From: GCA-2683825 sp965662355
GTDB taxonomy: Bacteria > Planctomycetota > UBA1135 > GCA-002686595
Direction of reading: 5' to 3'
Assembly: GCA_965662355.1 (NCBI GenBank)
Contig: CBFIHP010000002.1
Coordinates: 124,001 to 188,000 of the forward strand
Length of the DNA: 64,000 nt
This document shows positions 50,685 through 58,228 of the stretch, piece by piece (the first letter of the stretch is position 1; the number at the start of each line of letters is the position of its first letter). The position numbers and the translations under genes were made by a program. A model generated the notes under the pieces. It saw only the letters and a program-made list of their open reading frames with translations. It was not told the DNA's origin and did no database searches.

Positions 50685-51371
50685 TCAGTCGTCCAGCTCG
50701 TCCATGGCTTCGCTGCCTGTTCCGCCACCCGCTTCGTGACTCTTGGCAGGCTCCTTGACAAGGGGCGCCTTGGCACGTGGGTCGTGGGGATGCAGGTCGA
50801 GTGAGCTGCGCTTGACGGCGGCGTTCGGTTGATAGGTAAGCGTTCCGGTTCCCTGCTCGTCGACGGTTTGCAGTCCGGCGAAGAGCTCTTTGGTCGGACT
50901 CTCTCTCTCGATTTTCTGCTGCAGCTTGAGAATCGCGTCGATCACCGCATCGGGCCGCGGCGGGCAGCCGGGCACGTAGATGTCAACGGGGAGGATCGTG
51001 TCCACTCCTTGCACTACGGCGTACGAGTCGTACATGCCGCCGCTGGAGGAGCACACGCCCATGGCGATGACCCACTTGGGCTCGGGCATCTGGTCGTAGA
51101 TCAGGCGCGCGGCCTGGGCCATCTTCCAGGTGAGCGTACCGGCGACGATCATGAGGTCGCATTGGCGCGGACTGAAGCGCGCGGCCTCGGCACCGAAGCG
51201 GGCGATGTCGAACTTCGGTCCGATCATCGCCATCAATTCGATGCCGCAGCACGAGAGGCCGAGCGGCATGGGCCACAGGCTGTTCTTGCGACCCCAGTTG
51301 ACGAGGGCATCCAGTCGCGTGCTGAAGAAGCTGCCCTCGGAGGTTTGATCGACAGGCTTCAGCGATCCCAT
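50685..51371 (-). CDS. nuoB: NADH-quinone oxidoreductase subunit B
   Basis: A 228-residue subunit carrying the terminal N2 cluster. The tandem Cys pair is in MPLGLSCCGIELMA, with CSSSGGMYDSYAVVQG and VPGCPPRPDAVIDAI following. The C-terminal 50 residues (HPHDPRAKAPLVKEPAKSHEAGGGTG) are a charged extension beyond the usual fold. ATG 51371 overlaps nuoA by 13 bases. Confidence 0.96.
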   Translation of the reverse strand: MGSLKPVDQTSEGSFFSTRLDALVNWGRKNSLWPMPLGLSCCGIELMAMIGPKFDIARFGAEAARFSPRQCDLMIVAGTLTWKMAQAARLIYDQMPEPKWVIAMGVCSSSGGMYDSYAVVQGVDTILPVDIYVPGCPPRPDAVIDAILKLQQKIERESPTKELFAGLQTVDEQGTGTLTYQPNAAVKRSSLDLHPHDPRAKAPLVKEPAKSHEAGGGTGSEAMDELDD

Positions 51372-51733
51372 TCCAGACCTCCTTTGCGCCAGACGTAGGC
51401 GAGGCCCACACCGAGTACGAGCACGAAGCCCGCGATCTCGGCGAACACGATGTTGCCGACTCCCGCGGCGGCGAAGCTCTTGGCACTGACCGCCCAGGGG
51501 ATCAACAGGAGCGACTCGACATCGAAGAGGATGAAGAGCACCGCCACCAGGTAGAAGTGGATCGAGATCCGCAGGCGCGCGCCACCCACGCCCTCGATGC
51601 CGCATTCATACGCGGAGGCCTTGTTGATGCCCCGGCGACGGGTGCTCAACAGCTCGGAAATCAGCACGTTCCCGGCCGCGAAGGCCAGAACGAGGCCCAG
51701 AAGGATGAGGATCGGTGCGTAGTCGGTGAGCAT
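51359..51733 (-). CDS. nuoA: NADH-quinone oxidoreductase subunit A
   Basis: A 124-residue, three-helix subunit and the first gene of the nuo operon. SAYECGIEGVGGARLRISIHFYLVAVLFILFDVESLLLIPWA is the conserved core. The operon promoter must lie in the roughly 150 bases upstream. Confidence 0.96.
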   Translation of the reverse strand: MLTDYAPILILLGLVLAFAAGNVLISELLSTRRRGINKASAYECGIEGVGGARLRISIHFYLVAVLFILFDVESLLLIPWAVSAKSFAAAGVGNIVFAEIAGFVLVLGVGLAYVWRKGGLEWDR

Positions 51734-51807
51734 GGTCCGGATTCAGCGGGGAGTCTACCGACTTGGAACCCTCTCTCGGAAGGGTCGGCTACGGGGTTGG
51801 GGCACCC

Positions 51808-51837
51808 AAAAAAAAGGATCGAACCGGGCCGGCCCGG
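51808..51837 (-). terminator. Possible terminator after the VWA gene
   Basis: A 14-base perfect palindrome CCGGGCCGGCCCGG (51824-51837) is followed on the minus strand, after eight bases, by a run of eight T (A-run 51808-51815). As a 5-bp stem with a 4-base loop it is a plausible but imperfect rho-independent terminator for the VWA gene, located ahead of the nuo operon promoter. Confidence 0.5.
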
Positions 51838-51886
51838 AGTGTGCCGCCACCCTGATCGCATAGGCTCCCTTACCGGAGCCCCCAAG

Positions 51887-53434
51887 TCAGCCTTCTACCC
51901 GAAGAAACTGACCGCCACTGAGCTTGGCCAAGAGCTGGAGCGTGCCGTCCCCCGCGTGTCCGATCTGGACACAGTGGAAGACGAGCTGCGCGGCCTCGTT
52001 GTATTTCGAGAGCCAGGGCTCGACCCAGCTCGGCCCATCGTTGGTGTTGCCGTCGCAAAGCACGATTACCGTGTCTACCTTGACCCTTCCCGGCAGGAGG
52101 CCGCCGTCCCGGGTCAGTTGCAGCGCCTTTGCGATCCCGGGAAAGAGCCAGGTGCCACCGTCGGGCTCCTTGTGCCCCAGCCAGTTCCGGGCGCTTCGCA
52201 GGTTGGCCTCCGAGGCCGGGCTGAGCTTCGAGCGCCAGGTCTCCGGTCGGTTGGCGTCGCTGAAGATGGTCAGCGAAAAGCGTGTATCCACCCCCGATTT
52301 CTCGAGGAAGCGGATGGCCTGGTCCACGGCCTCCAGGTGCCGGGAGCGGCTCCCGGTCCCGAAGTTCGTGCGCATACTGCCCGAGCGATCGATGATGAAG
52401 GCGACACTGTCCGTCACCGGGCGCAGCCCGAAGAAGGTGGCCACCGTGGGGGCGTCCCCGGCCGCGATGCGATCGGCGATCAGGGGGATGCGGCCTTCGA
52501 GGACCGCGCTCCACCAGCGATTCCACGAGGCGACGTCGGGGCCTATCGAACGCCCCGAAATGAGCTTCAGGGCCTCCGCGATGTCGTGGCGGACGCGTTT
52601 CGAGCTGTCACCGCTCGCCTGGCGGCGATCCCAGAGGGCCAGGGCTTCGATCAGGATCGGAACGGCCCGTCGTGGATCGACGGTCGCGACCAGGTGTCGG
52701 GCCCGGATGGCCTCGCGCCAGTCGGGGGAGACGTAGAGCGTGCCCATGATCTGGAGCAATTCCCGCTCGATCCACTCCGGCTGGATCCATTCGGGTGCTT
52801 CGTTCACCTGTTGGAAGTGGCGTCCGACCCGCGTGGTGGTCACCGCTTGGCTCTTCAGCCCCTCGATGAAGAAGCGATGCACGTCTTCGCGATCCCACCC
52901 CACGAGGGCCTCGTGGGCCAGCTCGCGAGTCGACGAGTTCTTGCCCTGGGCGACAGCCAGGAGCCCCGGGGCCGTCGCCGCGATGTGGCGCTCGCTGAGC
53001 ACCGTGCAGAGCACCTGCGCCGAATGCTTGAACCTGGGTCTCTCCACCAGGTACTCGACGGAGAGATAGCGGGCGATCTCCGGTTGCCCCTCGAGCATGC
53101 GACCGAGCTCACGCATTCCGGCCTCGGCGAGATACTCGCGTCGGCTCTCCAGATTCGTGTCCCGGATGTGCTCCTCCCAACCCAGGCACGCGATTTCCAT
53201 CAGCGTGTCGAGCTGCAGGGGGGACGGGCTCTGGCTCTGAAAACGCAGATCGCCGAGCAGCGAGCGCAGGGTCTTCGTGTCCTTGAAGCCGACCCGACGC
53301 CGCAGGCTCCTGAACGGACTCATCCAGCGCCGGAGCTGGGTGAGGGCCGGATTGTCGTCCTGGGCCGACGCGTGCGTGCCGGTCGCGGGGCCTGCGCTCA
53401 GCGGGACGAGCAAGAGGATCGTGGGAAGCACCAA
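51887..53434 (-). CDS. Exported von Willebrand factor A domain protein
   Basis: A 515-residue protein with a signal peptide (MVLPTILLLVPLSAGPATGTHASAQ). Residues 30-330 are helical, probably HEAT-like repeats (SSTRELAHEALVGWDREDVHRFF, DPRRAVPILIEALALWDRR). The VWA domain begins at FIIDRSGSM, with the metal-ion-dependent adhesion site DRSGS at 349-353. The second part DGGTWLFPGIAKAL and the third VIVLCDGNTNDG complete a canonical MIDAS. It is probably a periplasmic or surface metal-dependent binding protein. The partner is unknown. Confidence 0.87.
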   Translation of the reverse strand: MVLPTILLLVPLSAGPATGTHASAQDDNPALTQLRRWMSPFRSLRRRVGFKDTKTLRSLLGDLRFQSQSPSPLQLDTLMEIACLGWEEHIRDTNLESRREYLAEAGMRELGRMLEGQPEIARYLSVEYLVERPRFKHSAQVLCTVLSERHIAATAPGLLAVAQGKNSSTRELAHEALVGWDREDVHRFFIEGLKSQAVTTTRVGRHFQQVNEAPEWIQPEWIERELLQIMGTLYVSPDWREAIRARHLVATVDPRRAVPILIEALALWDRRQASGDSSKRVRHDIAEALKLISGRSIGPDVASWNRWWSAVLEGRIPLIADRIAAGDAPTVATFFGLRPVTDSVAFIIDRSGSMRTNFGTGSRSRHLEAVDQAIRFLEKSGVDTRFSLTIFSDANRPETWRSKLSPASEANLRSARNWLGHKEPDGGTWLFPGIAKALQLTRDGGLLPGRVKVDTVIVLCDGNTNDGPSWVEPWLSKYNEAAQLVFHCVQIGHAGDGTLQLLAKLSGGQFLRVEG

Positions 53435-53441
53435 GCCCTGG

Positions 53442-55976
53442 TTATCGCTGTGCGCCCTTCCGGTTCCCCTTCTTTTTCCGTCTTTCTAAACGAATCGTGA
53501 TCTCCTCCTGGTCCCGCGGTTGGATCTCGAAGGTCGTGGGGCGCAGGAGCACCTTCTTCGGCAGGCCGAGGAGCCGGTACGTACCCGGGGCCAGGGCGCG
53601 AAACTCGCCGCGCGAGTCCCCCTTGCGAAAAAGGCGCTGGTAGCCCCAGACCTCACGCTTGTGGTAGGGCCCACCGCGCTTGCGTTCGGCTTCTTGCTCC
53701 AGGCTGATGGCGTGGATGCGGTTCTGTTTGAATTCCTTCTGGAAGAGAGCCACGACCTCCGGGTCGCCCTTGAAGGTGACTCCCGTGGGCACGCCTCGAT
53801 CGAGCGAGGTCGAGGCCTCGGTCACGTCCTCGTATGTGATGCGCACACGCTCGATGCGTGCGGGGACATAGTTCTCGTCGCCGTTGGTCACGACCACTTC
53901 GAAGGTGCCGATCGGAAACCTCGCGAGGAAGCTGCCATCCGGGCCCGGCTTGAATCTCGAGCCGCCTTGGTAGAGCATCGTCAGTGCTTCTTCCGCATGG
54001 CGGCGGTAGTAGAGCCGTGCCCCGATCGACTCGCGGGTGAAAGCATCGATCGCTTTCAAGCGCAAGAGCCCCACGTCGGGCAGGACCAGTTCAATCCCAT
54101 CGGCTCCAGGTGAGATGTTGTCCTTCTTCGCCGTGCGATAGTTCTGGTGCGCGGACAGGCGATAGAAGAGCCCCGGGCCGGAGGACACGAGCATGTAGAA
54201 CGAGCCGTCAGCTTTCGTCGTATCCCGTCCCGTATGGCGCTGTTCATCGAGGTCCGCCGAGGCATACACGTTGACACCTCCCATCGGTGTGCCGCGCTCG
54301 TCGACGACGTATCCCGAGAGGGGAACGCGATCGGTGTGGAAGTCGATGTCGTGCTCGAGCACCTCACCGAGTCTCACGGCGACGATCTCGCCCGGATCCT
54401 TGTTCTCTCGCCTGCTTGCGCCGTCCAGTCGTATCTTCAGCGTGACCTCGCCCGGGGGCACGGCGCGCAGGCGATAGAAGCCGCGATCGTTTGATCGTGC
54501 ACGCCCCGAGCCGTTGTCGCTAGACCAGCGTATCTCGGCCGAGCCGGGTTCTCCGTCGATGCTGAGAATGCCCTGGATGCTTCCAGGGTCGCCGAGCACG
54601 AGCTCGATTTCGGCTGTATCGCCGGCGTTCGGTAGGTTCAGTTCCGCCTTTGCGCTGCGAGCATGGTCGCGGTGACTGGCGCGCACGTAGAGCCCCTGGG
54701 CCCCGGGGACGATGCCAAAGACCTCGTAGCGGCCCTCTGCGTCACTGTAGGAGCGCCGATCTTCATTGCGCAGGCTGGCGCCCTCGATGCCGGGGATCTT
54801 GTTGTTGCGTGAACCGCTACCGGCGTTGACGAAAGCGCCTTCGACGGCTCGCCCCTTGGCGTCCACTACCCGCCCCCGAACCACGGCGCCACGAGTCATT
54901 GGGATGCGAAGTTGTTTGGTCGTGTTGGATTTCGGGTGGAAGCTGATCGTCTGGCAGTACCCCGGTGCTTTCAAGCGCAAATAGCGAGCGTGGTCCGCGC
55001 CTGGGTAGGAGTACTCGATGCGCCCCTCGCTGTCCGCGGTGAAGGAGGCGCCGTGGATATCGACCTCGATGGCGAGCGGATCGCCGCTCTTCAAATCGTA
55101 GAGCACGAGCTCGATCGTGGTTCTCTCGTCGAGCAGGATGTCGTAGCCATCCGTCTGTCCGGGATCGAGCTGGAACTCGTTTGTCTGTGGCGCCGATTTC
55201 GCATCCCTTCGCGCCCGGATCTTCTGTTGGCGATCGAAGCGCAGGCCCGCGAGTTCATAGTAGCCCTCCTCGTTCGAGAGGCTCTCGCGGACTTTCAGGA
55301 ACCGGCCCTGCAACGGATCAGGAGAGCCCCCCGCTCGAGCGAGCACGCTCGGTAGCCAGTGGAACTGTTCGAAGGAGATCCTGGCCAGGGCCACGGGCTC
55401 GCGTGTTTCGGCGAGCAGCACGCGCCCACGGATGGCTTGCGCCTGGCGCAGTGTGACTTGCGAGTCGTGGCCGCTGGTCATGTACCGTAGCGCCGGTTGG
55501 TAGCCCTCCGCTTCGGTGTAGATGAAGTAGGCCTCGCAGAGATTCAGTCCGCCGAAGCGGTAGCGGCCCTTTTCGTCACACGTGCCCGCGGCCTGGGCGA
55601 CCTCCTGGCCGGTGATGCTCGTCGTGCCCGGAAAGAGCAGAGTCTTGGCTCCGGGAATGGGCCGGGCGTTGGCGTCCATGACCGTGCCGTAGATTCCGGT
55701 GGCGTCGAAGCCGTCCGCTTCCGGCACGTCGTCCGCGGCCGCCATATCGACGGCTGACAGGGCCTTACGCTCGCTGGGCGAGGTCTCCGTGGGGGCGGGC
55801 CCGGGATCCGAACCCGGGTGCGCGGGCTCGGCCGCAATGACATCCGCGCTGCCCCTGCCAGGGGCAGCCGTCGGTCCGATCCCTCGTCCAGGGGGGCGGC
55901 CGGTCAGCTGCAGGACCGTGAAGAGGGCCCCCAGGGCGAGGACCCCCAATGCGAAATATTGGCTCTTATGCTTCAT
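53442..55976 (-). CDS. Large carboxypeptidase-regulatory-like repeat protein
   Basis: An 844-residue protein with an N-terminal membrane anchor (YFALGVLALGALFTVLQLTG) and a Pro/Gly/Ala-rich linker. At least five Ig-like repeats of the CarboxypepD_reg type follow, each with a G-x-V-x-D-x-x-G-x-P pattern: GTVMDANARPIPGAKTLL, GRVLLAETREPVALARI, GRVVDAKGRAVEGAFV, GYVVDERGTPMGGVNVYA and related units. Such domains form surface or periplasmic rods in planctomycetes. No enzyme domain is seen. ATG 55976 is preferred over GTG 56027 because it directly precedes the anchor. It lies 7 bases from the VWA gene start and may be co-transcribed with it. Confidence 0.87.
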   Translation of the reverse strand: MKHKSQYFALGVLALGALFTVLQLTGRPPGRGIGPTAAPGRGSADVIAAEPAHPGSDPGPAPTETSPSERKALSAVDMAAADDVPEADGFDATGIYGTVMDANARPIPGAKTLLFPGTTSITGQEVAQAAGTCDEKGRYRFGGLNLCEAYFIYTEAEGYQPALRYMTSGHDSQVTLRQAQAIRGRVLLAETREPVALARISFEQFHWLPSVLARAGGSPDPLQGRFLKVRESLSNEEGYYELAGLRFDRQQKIRARRDAKSAPQTNEFQLDPGQTDGYDILLDERTTIELVLYDLKSGDPLAIEVDIHGASFTADSEGRIEYSYPGADHARYLRLKAPGYCQTISFHPKSNTTKQLRIPMTRGAVVRGRVVDAKGRAVEGAFVNAGSGSRNNKIPGIEGASLRNEDRRSYSDAEGRYEVFGIVPGAQGLYVRASHRDHARSAKAELNLPNAGDTAEIELVLGDPGSIQGILSIDGEPGSAEIRWSSDNGSGRARSNDRGFYRLRAVPPGEVTLKIRLDGASRRENKDPGEIVAVRLGEVLEHDIDFHTDRVPLSGYVVDERGTPMGGVNVYASADLDEQRHTGRDTTKADGSFYMLVSSGPGLFYRLSAHQNYRTAKKDNISPGADGIELVLPDVGLLRLKAIDAFTRESIGARLYYRRHAEEALTMLYQGGSRFKPGPDGSFLARFPIGTFEVVVTNGDENYVPARIERVRITYEDVTEASTSLDRGVPTGVTFKGDPEVVALFQKEFKQNRIHAISLEQEAERKRGGPYHKREVWGYQRLFRKGDSRGEFRALAPGTYRLLGLPKKVLLRPTTFEIQPRDQEEITIRLERRKKKGNRKGAQR

Positions 55977-56175
55977 CGGGTGAGCCCGGAGGGAACGTCG
56001 GCAGCGCTCATTTCGTCCTATTCTCACTCTTTCCCGCCCAGGACGCGAGGGCCCCCTTCCCTCTCAACAGTCGGTCGGGCTAACTTGGTGCGCCTTTCGG
56101 CCCCGGGCCCCCTTCTTCCCCTCGCGCAGCCCACGTGGGATCCAGGCCAAGCCCCTCCCCCCTTCGACTCTCCGA

Positions 56176-58158
56176 ATGTTCTTTCGCCGTAATCAGCTCC
56201 CGTTCCTTCTCGCATCCTTGCTCCCCATCTTCGGATGTAGTTCGAGTTCGGATGACCCCGTTTTCATCATCCAGACGACGAGCCAGGCCGTGGCGGCCAC
56301 GTCCCCCGTGGTCGTGCGTGGCGAGTGGCTCGTCTACCTGGCCTCGGAGAGCATGACGAACGACCCGATGACGACGCTCGGGACCATGCTGAACCCGGGG
56401 GATACGGACACGAGCGACAACGTTGCTTTTGCCGTGAACATGGCTTCGGGGTCTTCGGACAACGTCGGTGTGGCCGCCTTCGCAGCCGAGATCGTCGGTG
56501 CCGAGATCTACCTGGCGGTGCGGGAGTCGGACGACAACGTCGACTGGGATGGGAGCGGGATACCCCTCATCAGTGACTTCTCGCTCTTGCACTGGTCGTT
56601 GGTGAACAACGTGGTCACATTCGTCGATTCGCTCGACATCACGAGCGTGAACGACCTCGCCTTCGTGCAAACCGGCGACCGCCTGTATTACTCGCGGACA
56701 GATGCGACTGCGATGACCGACGAGTCGACCGTGCGTTACGTCGATGCGACGACCCCGACGATGTCGACGGCCGTCTTCAACGAGATGGGCATGGGGGCGA
56801 ACGATCCCACCATCGTCTACGAGGACAGCGGGCTCGTCTTCCTGAGCCTCGACGAGACGGTCGACGGCGCCGACCACAACGGGGACACGGACATGACCGA
56901 CACGAGCGTCCTGGCGTTGCTCGACGGCACCGATCCCAGTGCGACGATTCAGAACACGCAGATGGCGACCCCCGCCGCTTCCGGCCCATTCGATGCCTTC
57001 TTCGTCGCTGCCAACGACTGGACCGTGGCTTTCCTGGTCGACGAAAACGCCCAGGGCATGACCAACCTGAACAATCCTGCCGATTTCACAAACCCCCTGT
57101 TGCCGGCTTCGTGTGCGATGCCCGCCGACATGGATGCGGTAGACGACATCCTGTTCTTCGTCGATTTCGCGGACTTCTCCGCGGGCATGACGAGCCCCGT
57201 CAGTACCGGGATCCCCGGCAACGACCGTGTGCTCGCGTACGACGACTTCGTGGCGACCCTTTCCGATGAAGGCCCCTGCGATCTGAACGAGGATGGTGAC
57301 ATCACGGACACGATGGTCCGCTGGGCGGGAACCGCTCTGCCGGTCCTGCCTTCGCGCAACCCGACGAACATGCGTGCCGTGGCCACCAACTTGCCCGGCG
57401 GAGCCATGGGCGTTGCGACCCTCGGGGGTGTCATCGTTGCCGCCGTCGACGAGGCCATGGACAGCGAGGACATCAACCTGCGCGGCGGCATGGTCGACGA
57501 CTTGCTCGGCATCGTGAACCCCGACGATGGCATCTCCGCGGTCTGGGATTTCCAGCACCAAGCTCCGGCCCCCTTCGTCACGGTGGGGACGGCTATCTTC
57601 GACAACACGGGTGCTTCCGAGCCCTTCGCCGGTGCCTCATGGATGGCAGAGGAGTCGGTCAGCGGTCGACTCGGGATCGCGTTTCAGGAGCGTGTGCCCA
57701 CCGCGAACCCGAACATCACCTCGCTGAATACGAACTTCAACTGCATCGCGGTGCAGAAGGACCTCGACGGGCTCGACTCGCTGCCGATCTGGGCCGACCT
57801 GCCTTTTATCAGCGGCCACGGCCCCGTGCTCGACTTCGATGGCGTCGGCTATGCGATCGACGCCTCGGATCTCGGCATGGTCATCGCGCGCGGCTTCGCC
57901 TTCTTCCGGGTCGATGAAGCCGCGGACAACCGCGATTACAATGCCGACAACGTCGCCAACGACTTCGTGCTCTTTCGCAATCCTCTGACCGCCTGCGGGC
58001 CCGTCCCCATGGGTACCTCGAGCAACATCGATGGCCCCGTCATCTTCACCGACGGCGAGCGGGCCGCGGCCTTCCTGTCCTCGGAATCCATGGCCGGCCT
58101 GGACTTCAATGGGGATGGTGACACCAACGACCTCGTCATCCGCCACTTCCTTATGTAG
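56176..58158 (+). CDS. Lipoprotein with repeated EF-like calcium loops
   Basis: A 660-residue predicted lipoprotein; the signal ends LLPIFGCSSSS. The mature chain is acidic, beta-rich and repetitive. Units of the form [VL]xE..D.DxNxDxDxxD-V[LI] recur, with calcium-loop-like stretches DHNGDTDMTD (233-242), DLNEDGDITD (369-378), DYNADNVAND (587-596) and DFNGDGDTND (643-652), plus a weaker DNVDWDGSG near 117-125. Each ends in a hydrophobic VL/LV strand, suggesting a beta-propeller stabilised by calcium. I do not know its function. It is divergent from the carboxypeptidase-regulatory-like gene. Confidence 0.82.
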   Translation: MFFRRNQLPFLLASLLPIFGCSSSSDDPVFIIQTTSQAVAATSPVVVRGEWLVYLASESMTNDPMTTLGTMLNPGDTDTSDNVAFAVNMASGSSDNVGVAAFAAEIVGAEIYLAVRESDDNVDWDGSGIPLISDFSLLHWSLVNNVVTFVDSLDITSVNDLAFVQTGDRLYYSRTDATAMTDESTVRYVDATTPTMSTAVFNEMGMGANDPTIVYEDSGLVFLSLDETVDGADHNGDTDMTDTSVLALLDGTDPSATIQNTQMATPAASGPFDAFFVAANDWTVAFLVDENAQGMTNLNNPADFTNPLLPASCAMPADMDAVDDILFFVDFADFSAGMTSPVSTGIPGNDRVLAYDDFVATLSDEGPCDLNEDGDITDTMVRWAGTALPVLPSRNPTNMRAVATNLPGGAMGVATLGGVIVAAVDEAMDSEDINLRGGMVDDLLGIVNPDDGISAVWDFQHQAPAPFVTVGTAIFDNTGASEPFAGASWMAEESVSGRLGIAFQERVPTANPNITSLNTNFNCIAVQKDLDGLDSLPIWADLPFISGHGPVLDFDGVGYAIDASDLGMVIARGFAFFRVDEAADNRDYNADNVANDFVLFRNPLTACGPVPMGTSSNIDGPVIFTDGERAAAFLSSESMAGLDFNGDGDTNDLVIRHFLM

Positions 58159-58228
58159 GAGAGCGGCCGCTCCGGCGGGTAATCGATTCAGCAGGTGACC
58201 CGTGGCTGTCGATGCGTATCCTGCGATC

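Noticed and set aside
56080..57561. 493-aa minus-strand frame with Val/His/Arg-rich sequence
   Set aside because: Antisense to the calcium-loop lipoprotein; its composition mirrors the opposite strand's acidic repeats.
58161..58172. GAGCGGCCGCTC palindrome as terminator
   Set aside because: No loop and no U-run; likely a chance GC-rich palindrome.
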